Part shown: one piece after another, positions 44,201-52,048 of the stretch
Position numbering within the stretch: the first letter of the stretch is position 1
How the letters are laid out: every line of letters begins with the position of its first letter
Assembly (NCBI GenBank): GCA_020634435.1
Contig: JACKBS010000005.1
Span: forward strand, 558,001-622,000
Direction of reading: 5' to 3'
Length of the DNA: 64,000 nt
DNA from: Ardenticatenaceae bacterium
GTDB lineage: Bacteria > Chloroflexota > Anaerolineae > Promineifilales > Promineifilaceae
The notes under the pieces: generated by a model
Databases searched by the model: none
Told to the model about the DNA's origin: nothing
The model's input: the letters and a program-made list of their open reading frames with translations, nothing else
Made by a program: the position numbers and the translations under genes

Positions 44201-45507
44201 CGGACCTCACTGGCAGTGTCGCTGCGGTAGGCCATCATGTAGCCATTGCTGCCAACGGCCGTATCCACAAACAGCTGCGCAGGTGCCCCCACGGAAAGCG
44301 GCACCGGCGTCCCCGGCACAAAAGCCGGCGAGATGTTTGTGGTGAAAACGTCATAGTTGTTGTCGTTGAATTCGCTGCGCACCATTTGCAGGCTACCGTT
44401 ATTGGTAACGGCCGTTGCGCCCAGCGTAATGCCAGAAAGGAGAACGCCACCAGGGTCTAGCACCTGCCCAGCAACACTAATACGCGCGGCATAAGCCGCC
44501 AGCGCTACCGACCAGGTAGTACGCCAGTTGGTGCCATCCCAACCCAATATACCTGGGGAAACACCCTGGAAGGTGCTAACCGAGATCATATCCCCCGCAC
44601 CATCCAGCAAATTCCCATTGAGATCAATGCGCGAGCCAAACAGGGCCGTGCTGAAATCAGGCATCTGTTTGACCCAAATCGCATAAAAGCCTGAGTCGCT
44701 AGCCGCAAGGGAGCCGACGTAGGCTGTGTTTAACAGGGTAAACAATCCGCCACCCAGCACGTTAAAGTTACTGTCGAAGCGAATGGCGCCGGTGTTGTCT
44801 TGTTCGTTAAAGGTGAGCAGACAGGTGCCGCTGGTGCAAGCCAACTGCAAGTTGAAGCGCATGTAGTAGGTTTGGGGCACTAAAATTGTGCCGGGCTGCT
44901 GCAACTGTCCATCAGCAGTAATGCGTACGGCGATGATGTCACCATCCTGATGCACAATGATCCAGTCGGTACCATCGCTGGCGATGGTCCACCCGGAACC
45001 AGAAGTGTTGTACAGGAGGATGGGTTCTGGGTCCAGCACCTCGCCCGTAGGGGACACACGTACCGCCGCCAAACCACTTTCGTAATAAAAGCCCGTACCG
45101 CCTAACACGTTGGTCTGGAACAAAACCAACCAGTTAGTGCCGTTCCAAGAAATACGTGGCGTGGACTGGTTCGCTTTGCCCTGGGCAATAGCGAACGGCT
45201 GGCTGCTTAGCGGATTACCACTGGCATCCAGCAGCATCCCGTAGATGTCACCGGCCGTCTCATATTCCAGGTAACCCGCATTGGTGGGGGTGGACCGATG
45301 ATCAGACCAGGCAACCAAGGTGACACCATTGCCGTGTGATACGGCTGGGGCTTCCTGGTTACCCATGGCCAGAGAAACGGCCGTATCTCCCGGCACAAAT
45401 TGCGTGGGGGTAACGGCCGCAAACGCGGTGCCGCTCATCACAATGAGCGACAGAATGAACAAAAATAGGCTCATTTTGAGTATGGGGAATTTTTTTCGCA
45501 TGGGCAT
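41248..45507 (-). CDS. Large secreted protein with six PKD domains
   Basis: A 1419-residue protein. A signal peptide comes first (LKMSLFLFILSLIVMSGTAFA). Residues about 35-770 are beta-rich repeats with WNGTNW and similar motifs (ISWNGTNWLVLFQ, LGWDGTNWRTTW, VAWNGSNYVITWG), suggesting a beta-propeller. Six PKD domains follow (about 775-1325), each with a WDFGDG or WNFGDG core and a VTLTVTD strand. A C-terminal Ig-like module of about 90 residues follows a short CTSNC segment. Such proteins act in adhesion or polymer binding at the cell surface; no catalytic motif is visible. AAGGAG precedes the ATG. Confidence 0.88.
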   Translation of the reverse strand: MPMRKKFPILKMSLFLFILSLIVMSGTAFAAVTPTQFVPGDTAVSLAMGNQEAPAVSHGNGVTLVAWSDHRSTPTNAGYLEYETAGDIYGMLLDASGNPLSSQPFAIAQGKANQSTPRISWNGTNWLVLFQTNVLGGTGFYYESGLAAVRVSPTGEVLDPEPILLYNTSGSGWTIASDGTDWIIVHQDGDIIAVRITADGQLQQPGTILVPQTYYMRFNLQLACTSGTCLLTFNEQDNTGAIRFDSNFNVLGGGLFTLLNTAYVGSLAASDSGFYAIWVKQMPDFSTALFGSRIDLNGNLLDGAGDMISVSTFQGVSPGILGWDGTNWRTTWSVALAAYAARISVAGQVLDPGGVLLSGITLGATAVTNNGSLQMVRSEFNDNNYDVFTTNISPAFVPGTPVPLSVGAPAQLFVDTAVGSNGYMMAYRSDTASEVRVLAQPLSANGTPLTAEPIQLDSGSPLNGPGSPSVAWNGSNYVITWGSANIIYAQRLQQNGTLIDANPIAVMPGFGPTDVSAIGSTYLIAGRRTGTTVQVINVYAARLDGTSGTVLDTTPKLVGFNYARSISLTTMGNRWFLAYQRNVTHDDSLAETNGVFIEADGTVGTEFMVYGFYSSAGGNGIFQVATAASDTAALVVQSAEITSGVETDLVGIIVNSNGTTQPSVNLTPWQGNQYRPHLVWDGSQFVLAYNEQRNRFAPLTLDQLDARSDLYGMRISENGAVIDPQGFIFSNSPLSEAYPTVTAVNGVSLFAGSILQNSQSAYRIGYQQFGTGGNQWPVAVAGANVLQADVPFTVNFTSTGSTDPDGSIAAYAWDFGDGATSTAANPSHAYITPGEYLATLTVTDNQGATTSNAVAINAQAPNIDPIAFISADVTSGPAPLSVEFSAAGSYDPDGSIGNIEWDFGDGGFGYFGSPAFNTFTSEGTYLVTVTVYDGRGGSGSASMVIEVGPEPPNQPPIAVAAVNVSSGPVPFNPFFNSFSSSDPDGSIVSWLWDFGDDTTSIVPHPAIKVYEVPGTYTVTLTVTDNDGATDSDSLVVTATGTAGNQPPTAVLGVFDTTGPAPFTPSFSSSGSSDVDGFIVSYLWDFGDGTTSTLPNPGFGKTYTVPGTYLVTLTVTDDDGATGSDSVTITVTGSSTNQPPTAVIAATPTSGPSPLTVNFNSSGSSDVDGSIVSYAWNFGDGRTSTQPNPRVRYNANGVYTVTLIVTDDDGATDMATVVITVGSGPVNQPPTAVATADVTSGTAPLSVNFIGSGSSDSDGTIVSYAWNFGDGGSATTANPSHSYMDAGTYVATLTVTDDDGATSTDTVTINVTNPGGGCTSNCARVSSISMTVRNNGSVIGNVAVVNENGISLTSGVVSATWTLPNGTITNVTASLTNSGTARFTLGNNGSGTYTLTITNVTSGSYTFDAANSVLSNSITK

Positions 45508-45614
45508 CTCCTTAAAAATAGAACAAAGTAACGGTCATGAGGTCTCAAGGACAATCAACCCCAAAGGTTTACACACTGGGGTCTATCCAGTGTAAAAAAA
45601 CTAAAAAGGTAACT

Positions 45615-46298
45615 TCAGTGACTAAAGTCACTCTCAACTTCGGCGAGTTGCTGCAAAACGCCCGTGTTGACAACAGTTATCTTGCCGCGCTCAACTTCAA
45701 CAGCGCCCTGCGCTTTGAGCTCTTTGAGCAAACGATTGATCACTTCCCGCACGGTTCCCAATTCGTCGGCCAGCTGTTGGTGGGTGGTCATCAACCGGGG
45801 ACCGCGCCGCAGCAGCAGCGTCGCCAGCCGCTGATCCAGCTTTTGAAAGGTGACTTCTTCGATGATCCGCAGCAGTTGGGCCAGGCGCTGGCCAAAAAAT
45901 TTGAATACCTGTAGACGAAAGGGTTCTGAGTGGGTAATCAAGTCCACAAATAGCGGTTTGGGAATGGCAACGGCCGTTACCGGACGGTCCAAAATTCCCC
46001 GAGCCGCATACATTTGGTCACCCAGCAGACAGCTAACGGTAAGAATGCAGCTGTCGCCGGGGCGGATGCGGTAAAGCATAATCTCGCGGCCAGACACATC
46101 GGGCTTTACCACGCGGATGCTGCCGGAAAGAGGCATCACAAAGCTCAGGCAAGAGTCGCCTTCCTGGAAGAGCAGATGATTCGCCGGGAGGTCAATAGAA
46201 ACGGCCGTCTGACAGACCAGATGCTGCATCGTGGCGGGCATTTGGTGAAAGGCCGGGTAATGAAAAAGAAGCTGGGTGAGAGTGGATTCGGTGAGCAC
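45615..46298 (-). CDS. Crp/Fnr-family transcriptional regulator
   Basis: A 227-residue regulator: an N-terminal cyclic-nucleotide-binding-like beta barrel (LLFQEGDSCLSFVMPLSGSIRVV) and a C-terminal winged helix (THQQLADELGTVREVINRLLKELKAQGAVEV). There is no N-terminal Cys cluster of the FNR type, and the cAMP-binding arginine motif is not clear, so the signal is unknown. The start is GTG 46298. It lies 27 bp after the membrane-protein gene on the same strand. Confidence 0.88.
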   Translation of the reverse strand: MLTESTLTQLLFHYPAFHQMPATMQHLVCQTAVSIDLPANHLLFQEGDSCLSFVMPLSGSIRVVKPDVSGREIMLYRIRPGDSCILTVSCLLGDQMYAARGILDRPVTAVAIPKPLFVDLITHSEPFRLQVFKFFGQRLAQLLRIIEEVTFQKLDQRLATLLLRRGPRLMTTHQQLADELGTVREVINRLLKELKAQGAVEVERGKITVVNTGVLQQLAEVESDFSH

Positions 46299-46325
46299 AA
46301 GGTTATTCCTACACAGCCAGTTCCG

Positions 46326-47369
46326 TTAAGAAATAGGGCCAGATAATTCCGGCGGAGCTGTCTCAAACTGAAACCCAAGCAGTCGGGCCAGATGAGGCAG
46401 CGACATCTGAACATAGGTAACACCCACCAGACCAGTTAACACCATCAGTAAAAAGTTGATGGCATGGTACAGCACCGCCAGCGAAGCAGCCGCTTCTGCC
46501 GGTTGGCCTAAGGCCGTCATGGCGGCAATCACCCCCATGTGAAAAACGCCAATCTGCCCTGGTGAAGAAGGGGCCGCCACGGCAAACGCACCGGCAATCA
46601 TGATGAAGGTGGCATTTAATAAGGAAGCGGGCAGATGCACCGCCTGTAGCGCAGCGTTGTACGCCAGCACCACGGGCAGCCAGGTGAGCAGGCTCAAGCC
46701 CAGCAAAACAAGCGCAGAACGCCACTGGGTAAAAGCCGTCAGACCATCCAATAAATGATCCAGCTGCCGGTGAACTTTTTCCGAAGCCAGCCGGGTGAGT
46801 TTGTCGCCCAACCAGGTGAGCATTTTGTGGGCGAACGGCCGTTTATTGGCCACCACCATCAAAAAGAAGCTCAAGCCTACGGTAGCCACCCCGGAAACAA
46901 GCGCCGCTTGCCGCAACCAGCCAGGCAGGGTTTCGATTTGCAGCAGGGCGAGCGGCAGGAGCAGCACCATCAGCAGCATGTCCAGCAGCCGCTCCACCAC
47001 CATCGTTGTGACGCCCTGGGTTACCGAAAGGCCGGGCTGCTGCCCCACCAGCACCCCCCGGGCCACATCCCCCAGGCGAAAGGGCAGCAGTTGTGTCAAC
47101 ATCTGGCCAATGTTCTGAATGTGGAACAGCTTCGCCTGGGGAATGCGGTTACCGAGCAGATATCGCCAGCGTACGGCCCGCAAGAACAAATAAATGAATA
47201 AATAAACGGCCGTACCCAGCAAGTAACGCGCATCGGTTTGTTGAATCGCCTGAGCAATCTCGGCGGGTTTAATGACCCAAAACATGCCGCCAAGACAAAG
47301 CAAACTGAAGATCATTCCCAAGAAAAATTGTCGTTTCTTTTGCGTGCTAATCTGCATTTTCTGCTCCAT
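46326..47369 (-). CDS. Lysylphosphatidylglycerol synthase/UPF0104-type membrane protein
   Basis: A 347-residue protein with about eight membrane segments. Family motifs are visible: RAVRWRYLLGN, LPFRLGDVARGVLVGQ, VVERLLDMLLMV and PSSPGQIGVFHMG. These match the integral membrane domain of LPG synthases (AglD/MprF flippase domain). In this family it may move lipid-linked intermediates. Neighbouring PIG-V and DUF2723 glycosyltransferases fit a cell-envelope glycan pathway. Confidence 0.87.
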   Translation of the reverse strand: MEQKMQISTQKKRQFFLGMIFSLLCLGGMFWVIKPAEIAQAIQQTDARYLLGTAVYLFIYLFLRAVRWRYLLGNRIPQAKLFHIQNIGQMLTQLLPFRLGDVARGVLVGQQPGLSVTQGVTTMVVERLLDMLLMVLLLPLALLQIETLPGWLRQAALVSGVATVGLSFFLMVVANKRPFAHKMLTWLGDKLTRLASEKVHRQLDHLLDGLTAFTQWRSALVLLGLSLLTWLPVVLAYNAALQAVHLPASLLNATFIMIAGAFAVAAPSSPGQIGVFHMGVIAAMTALGQPAEAAASLAVLYHAINFLLMVLTGLVGVTYVQMSLPHLARLLGFQFETAPPELSGPIS

Positions 47370-47514
47370 TTTGAATGATTTTTCAGCTTACTCACGGGAA
47401 AGTTACATTCAAACCAGAAAAGTAACGGAATTGCTTGGTGAGTTTTGCGACAGAGGGGAAGAGGGAAAGTTTTTAACTGCAAATCCACGTCTTGTTTATC
47501 TTTACATTCTAGAT

Positions 47515-47582
47515 TGTCATTCCCGCGAAGGCGGGAATCCACTCTGGAAAAAGGATGGATACCCGCCTTCGCGGGTATGACA
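47515..47582. repeat. TGTCATTCCCGCG palindromic repeat
   Basis: TGTCATTCCCGCGAAGGCGGG and its inverse (CCCGCCTTCGCGGGTATGACA) enclose about 25 bases. It is the cleanest copy of the family at 8272, 28039 and 35971. Confidence 0.6.
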
Positions 47583-47624
47583 CGCTCTCTGGTGAGATGA
47601 TCTGTGGATTGTTTATGGGTTGGG

Positions 47625-48839
47625 TTAGGCGACCCAGTAGCCGTTGGCGTAGAGGGCAGTAAACAAAGCCAGCAGGGGGAGAGAAACGGCCGTAACCACC
47701 TTATCCACCCACGGATGCTCACCCCACTCGGCCAGCAAGATGAAGGCGGGGAACAAAACCCACATGTAGCGCCGCTGGCTCATCAGCAGGCCCGAGCTAA
47801 AGGGGATAACCACGCCCAGCAGCACAAAGGCCGCCTCGGCATAGCGCCCTTTCACCAGCAACACCACACCCAAGATGAGAAAAATCGTCACAAACGTGAA
47901 GTCGATCCAGTTGTCGAAGTGGATTTGTCCGGTGAGAAATGCCTGAAACCAGCCCATAGACGGCCGTTGCAGTAACTCGCCCACCGTCACAAATGGCGAC
48001 TGCGGCACGCGCCCCCAGGCCGCCGAGGCGTTGGCAAACGCCAGGGCATCATCAAAGATGTACCAGAGGTAGGTCATATAGCCAGCCAACCCCAGCGGCG
48101 CGCTGGCCGGGACCAACAACGCCCAGCGAGACGGCCGTTCCGCCCCCTCATGCGCCCGCCACTGCCGCCACCACTCCAGCAGCAGCATAGGCACAATGAT
48201 GAGGCCCACCAGGCGGCACAGCGTCGCCGCCACGGCAAATGGCAGGCTGTAGCGCCACTGGCCGCGTCGGGCAAAATAGTACGCGGCAATCGTCGTCAAC
48301 AAAAAGAGGGATTCGGTGTAAATAGCCGAGCCATAAAAAGCCATCGGGAAGATGAGCAAATACCAGACGGCCCGATCGGCAATCTTTTCGGAATAATTTT
48401 CGGTAACAAAACGGTAAAAGAAGACGGCCGTTCCCCACAGCGCCAAATTACTGATGATGATGCCCGAAACGGCCGCATCACCCGTTAGCGGAGTAATGGC
48501 TGCCATGAGCAGGGGCAGCAGCGGGAAAAAGGCCACCGAAGGCAGCGGAACGCCCTGAAATTTGTACCCCTCTTCTACAATGCTAATGTAAAAACCCGTG
48601 TCCCAGCGGCTGGCAAACACATCCAGCAAAATATTTTCCGTACCGCGCAGATGGTACGGCGGCGGAGATGTCGCATCCAACAGCAGCGGCACTGCCAGGT
48701 AGGCCACAAGCAGCACACCCAACCGGGTCGCCACAAAAACCAGCGTGGGCAGCCAGAGCCAGCGCGGCAGCGTCAGGCTGGCTAAGCGACTAAACAATGT
48801 TTCGGTTAAAGGGGGCTGTTGGTCTAATTTCACGTCCAT
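47625..48839 (-). CDS. PIG-V-like mannosyltransferase
   Basis: A 404-residue polytopic protein with about nine membrane segments. Motifs typical of PIG-V/GT-C mannosyltransferases are present: FASRWDTGFYISIVEEGYKF (residues about 74-93, with the catalytic-type Asp), FFPLLPLL and MSQRRYMWVLFPAFI. It is predicted to use polyprenyl-phosphate sugars outside the membrane. The acceptor is unknown. It lies in an envelope-glycan neighbourhood with 46326 and 50363. Confidence 0.85.
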   Translation of the reverse strand: MDVKLDQQPPLTETLFSRLASLTLPRWLWLPTLVFVATRLGVLLVAYLAVPLLLDATSPPPYHLRGTENILLDVFASRWDTGFYISIVEEGYKFQGVPLPSVAFFPLLPLLMAAITPLTGDAAVSGIIISNLALWGTAVFFYRFVTENYSEKIADRAVWYLLIFPMAFYGSAIYTESLFLLTTIAAYYFARRGQWRYSLPFAVAATLCRLVGLIIVPMLLLEWWRQWRAHEGAERPSRWALLVPASAPLGLAGYMTYLWYIFDDALAFANASAAWGRVPQSPFVTVGELLQRPSMGWFQAFLTGQIHFDNWIDFTFVTIFLILGVVLLVKGRYAEAAFVLLGVVIPFSSGLLMSQRRYMWVLFPAFILLAEWGEHPWVDKVVTAVSLPLLALFTALYANGYWVA

Positions 48840-48891
48840 CTTTTTACCTGCCTAAGGTGATATTCCGGCAATTCCATGTTGGACAATTTTC

Positions 48892-49043
48892 GTAGGGGCG
48901 GGATAGGCGGGAAACAACTTAGCTTGTAACGAACGCCTTTTCGCCCGCCTATCTCGCCCAGAATGCTAATCGCGTTGGGCGAGACGGCGCGGAGGCCAGG
49001 CTTTTTGTTACTTCGAGATTGCGCCGCGCCATCCCGCCCCTAC
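48892..49043. mobile_element. MITE-like palindromic element (152 bp)
   Basis: The ends GTAGGGGCGGGAT and ATCCCGCCCCTAC are inverted repeats, and internal arms (GGCGGG...CCCGCC, GGGCGAGA/TCTCGCCC) are nested inside. It encodes nothing. It lies in the 388-bp gap between the PIG-V-like and the secreted-protein gene. Confidence 0.45.
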
Positions 49044-49102
49044 TAATTTTCGAATTGCTCGGTAATATTTTTTCAAAGTGACTGTCACCTACAAATTTAG
49101 TA

Positions 49103-49226
49103 AAATGAAACAATTCCGGCGGCCAGGCTCACACTGATTCTGGGAAACCATCTGTTGGAACCAGGCCGCCAGAACTTCCTCAGCTGCGATGGTGTAGATA
49201 GTGCCGCTATCTCACCATTGCAGCTT
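49103..49226 (-). terminator. Two tandem hairpins after the secreted-protein gene
   Basis: On the minus strand, directly after the stop at 49228, AGCTGCAATGGTG.GATAG pairs with CTATC.ACCATCGCAGCT. A second stem follows (GGCGGCCTGG / CCTGGCCGCC), ending in TTGTTTCATTTT. The second looks like the terminator. Confidence 0.5.
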
Positions 49227-49227
49227 T

Positions 49228-49695
49228 TTATTGGGGCAGCCGCGCACCAAAGACAAACAGACGACCCATAAAGCCATCCGGTGCCCAAACCAGGGGAGCA
49301 TCTTCGCTCAACGTGAAGCCCTGGGTGGCCGAGGCGTTCATGTCTACCTCCATGGTGACGTCGTAATGACCCAGCGCCAGACGTGAGGTGGGGCTTTGTA
49401 CGACAAACTGCGCCATCCCGTGCTCGTCTGTCATGACGCGACCCAGGTAACGGCCGTTCACAAACAAAGTAGCAGGTTGATGGGCCGGAAAACCAGAGCC
49501 GGTAAAAGCAAACTGGCTGCCCAACGCCCCCTCACTGGCATGGACGCTCAATTCTGGCGCGTATACACCGGCCATCATGCGCCATTCCAGCGCGGCGGCG
49601 GGACGATCAAAGTAGGGAATCATGGCCAGACCTGATAGCAAAACCACCAGGGCCACAACAGATCGTACAATCGTCCGAAGAGTGAATGTTTTCAT
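49228..49695 (-). CDS. Secreted beta-rich protein (paralogue A)
   Basis: A 155-residue exported protein: signal peptide (RTIVRSVVALVVLLSGLAMIP), then one Ig-like or IPT-like domain (GSQFAFTGSGFPAHQPATLFVNG; GMAQFVVQS). AAGGAGGT precedes the ATG. Paralogous to the next gene (shared GSQFAFTG and LFVNG/IFVNG). It lies downstream of it on the same strand. Function unknown; a surface protein is likely. Confidence 0.7.
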   Translation of the reverse strand: MKTFTLRTIVRSVVALVVLLSGLAMIPYFDRPAAALEWRMMAGVYAPELSVHASEGALGSQFAFTGSGFPAHQPATLFVNGRYLGRVMTDEHGMAQFVVQSPTSRLALGHYDVTMEVDMNASATQGFTLSEDAPLVWAPDGFMGRLFVFGARLPQ

Positions 49696-49746
49696 AGTTA
49701 CCTCCTTCGCAACTACAAATAAAGTGGATAGAAACTTTTGTTAGCG

Positions 49747-49771
49747 GGAACGGCCGTGTGACGGCCGTTCC
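49747..49771. repeat. Hairpin of two ACGGCCGT octamers
   Basis: GGGAACGGCCGT pairs with ACGGCCGTTCCC around a 3-nt loop, giving a 12-bp stem between the two secreted-protein genes. There is no T tract. Confidence 0.6.
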
Positions 49772-49785
49772 CGGCAAAACCACAA

Positions 49786-50265
49786 TTAACGCTGCACAAA
49801 CGGCAGGTAAGTGCTACTGCCCGTCGTGCCTAAGATTGGCCCGCTAAAACCGCCGGGTGGGTTCACCACCAACGCGCCGCTGTCCACGGTAATCGTCTTG
49901 AAGGCCGATACGTTGGCATCTGTCTCCATCACAACGGTCAGGTCGCCATCAGGCACGCCTGTCACATCAACGATGAAGGTTGCCGTCCCATTGCTGTCGG
50001 TGGTAACCCCGCCCACAACCTGACCATTCACAAAAATGATAGCCAGGCGATTAGGCTGGTAACCGGTGCCGGTGAAGGCGAACTGGCTACCTGGGGCCCC
50101 CGTGTTGTCGTTTACGCTGAGGTCCGGCGTGTAGGCACTGCCAAACAGTTCCCAGTTGATAGCGGCACGGGCACTGCCCATGTAAGGCAGCATCAACACA
50201 CCACCCAGCAAAACAAACATGGCAATAAACAATCGTCGCACTGCTTCTTTTCTTTCTTGACTCAT
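49786..50265 (-). CDS. Secreted beta-rich protein (paralogue B) with TYLPFVQR tail
   Basis: A 159-residue exported protein. ATG 50265 is chosen because AAAGGAGG lies just upstream; the frame is open to 50310. A signal peptide (RRLFIAMFVLLGGVLMLPYMG) precedes an Ig/IPT-like domain (GSQFAFTGTGYQPNRLAIIFVNG). The C-terminal tail STYLPFVQR resembles short tails often seen on exported Chloroflexota proteins, possibly a sorting signal. Paralogue of 49228-49695. Confidence 0.72.
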   Translation of the reverse strand: MSQERKEAVRRLFIAMFVLLGGVLMLPYMGSARAAINWELFGSAYTPDLSVNDNTGAPGSQFAFTGTGYQPNRLAIIFVNGQVVGGVTTDSNGTATFIVDVTGVPDGDLTVVMETDANVSAFKTITVDSGALVVNPPGGFSGPILGTTGSSTYLPFVQR

Positions 50266-50362
50266 AGAGCCTCCTTTTGAACAAAGGAACACCGAGCGGT
50301 ACAGTGACACCGCTTGTGTTTCTGACCCTGCCGTTCGGCTTCCTCAAAAATAAGACATACCG

Positions 50363-51889
50363 CTACGGAACTGGTTCCAACCGCCGCTCCAGCTTGTACA
50401 CCGGGCCAACGGGAACGGCCGTTGCCTGCTGTAACAGCGTCATGGATGGGTTGTTGATGTAAATCGGACGTTCATCAATCTGGCTGAGGATCAGCTGCTC
50501 CATCGCCGCGCCGGGAATGAGGAAACGGTTGATGGTTTGCACATCGGGCCGCTGGCCTTCCACCATTTGCAGAAACTGCACGGCGGGCACCGTATCCCAC
50601 CAGCCCATCACCAAGGCATTCGGCTCAGCTTCTTGCAAGATCGTCTCGGCCATTTCGCGGGTGCTCCAATCGGCGGAACGGTCTACCAGGGACCAGTTGA
50701 GCCCGACGGCCAGCAGCACCGCGCCAACCGCCACACCACGCAGCAGCCAGGGAGAAACCTGCGGCTGCACCTGTTGCTTGAGCCACAGCGCCAGCTGTTG
50801 GTAGCCCACGCCCAGCCAGATGGCCCAAATGAGATACGTGGGCAGGAACATGGTGTCTTTGTCTACGACCCGGTAGTTGATATAGAAAATGGCGTTAGCC
50901 AGGAACATCAGCAGCAGCAGTCCGCCCAGCCGCCAGTTGCGCCGGGTGAGGGCGATCAGGCCCAACAGCCCCGGTCCAATGCCGATGGCCAGAAAAGCAG
51001 TCCAGAGTTGCGCCCCATAAGCGGCCACCTGCGGCCAGATTTCATTGAGCTGATAGCCAAACATCTGCCCGGCAAACGACTGCCCGGTGATGAGCCACCA
51101 GATGCCCGAAAAACTCATCAGGTTGACGGGATGGAAAACACCCGCCGCATCGTACTCACCTGCATAGTTGAAGAGGGGCTGGCTGGCGTAGCGCAGGGGC
51201 AGCACCAGGAAGACGGTGAGGCCCAGCAGCACGGCCGTTCCCGCCGCCAGCCACACCCGCCAATTTTTGAACTGGGCTGGATGGCTGGTGAGCACAAACC
51301 AGACCGCGCCCGGCACCAGCAGCACCGTCGCCATATGGTTGCCCATGCTGAGGGTCATCAGGAAGATGGGCAGCGCCAGGCGCAGCGGCGTGGGCTCATC
51401 GGCCCAGCGCAGCAGCGCCAGAATGGTGCTCGCCATGAGCGCGGTATGCAGCGTGTACACCTCGGCGATGAGGGACATGGCCCAGAAATACGGTGCGGTC
51501 GCCAGCAGCCCCAGCGCCCCCAAGCGCAACCACGGATCCACCTTGAGGCGGCGCAAAACCAACTCCACCTGTAGCAGCGTCACGGCGCTCAAAAAGGCGG
51601 AGAACAGGTTCATGCGATAGCCCATGTCGCTGCTAACCGGCAGCCAGGACCACACTTTGCCCACCAAGAGGTACAGCGGATAGCCAGTGGCGCGAATGAT
51701 GCCGTTGGTGACAACGGCCGTTGTAAATTCGGCGCTGTCCAGGTTGTAAATGGTGGGAGCCAGGGTGAGCCAGTAGAGAAAAAAGGGCAGGATGAATACG
51801 GCCGTTGCCTGCCAATCCAACCGCGCCAGACGCTGCCGCCAGACGGAGTTGGTTTCTACAGAACGAACAAATGAGGGCAAGGGGGTCAT
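50363..51889 (-). CDS. DUF2723 (TMEM260-like) membrane glycosyltransferase
   Basis: A 508-residue protein with about eleven membrane segments. The DUF2723 signature near the N-terminus is clear: LAPTIYNLDSAEFTTAVVTNGIIRATGYPLY (residues 44-74, with the Asp-x-x-Glu pair DSAEF). Related TMEM260-type proteins are O-mannosyltransferases of the GT-C fold. The start ATG has AGGAGAA nearby upstream. Together with PIG-V-like and LPG-synthase-like neighbours this suggests protein or lipid glycosylation of exported proteins. Confidence 0.85.
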   Translation of the reverse strand: MTPLPSFVRSVETNSVWRQRLARLDWQATAVFILPFFLYWLTLAPTIYNLDSAEFTTAVVTNGIIRATGYPLYLLVGKVWSWLPVSSDMGYRMNLFSAFLSAVTLLQVELVLRRLKVDPWLRLGALGLLATAPYFWAMSLIAEVYTLHTALMASTILALLRWADEPTPLRLALPIFLMTLSMGNHMATVLLVPGAVWFVLTSHPAQFKNWRVWLAAGTAVLLGLTVFLVLPLRYASQPLFNYAGEYDAAGVFHPVNLMSFSGIWWLITGQSFAGQMFGYQLNEIWPQVAAYGAQLWTAFLAIGIGPGLLGLIALTRRNWRLGGLLLLMFLANAIFYINYRVVDKDTMFLPTYLIWAIWLGVGYQQLALWLKQQVQPQVSPWLLRGVAVGAVLLAVGLNWSLVDRSADWSTREMAETILQEAEPNALVMGWWDTVPAVQFLQMVEGQRPDVQTINRFLIPGAAMEQLILSQIDERPIYINNPSMTLLQQATAVPVGPVYKLERRLEPVP

Positions 51890-52048
51890 CTTACTTCTCC
51901 TTCAAAAATAAACCTCTCGCAGCGTGCGCTTAAGGACACTGGGGCACGTTACCCTGCGAGAGGTCGGTCGGCGTTGTGCCATACGGCCGTTACGCCACTG
52001 AGTGAAACTGATTGCTAAAAAGTAACGATCCTGGCGCTGGTGGGTGAG

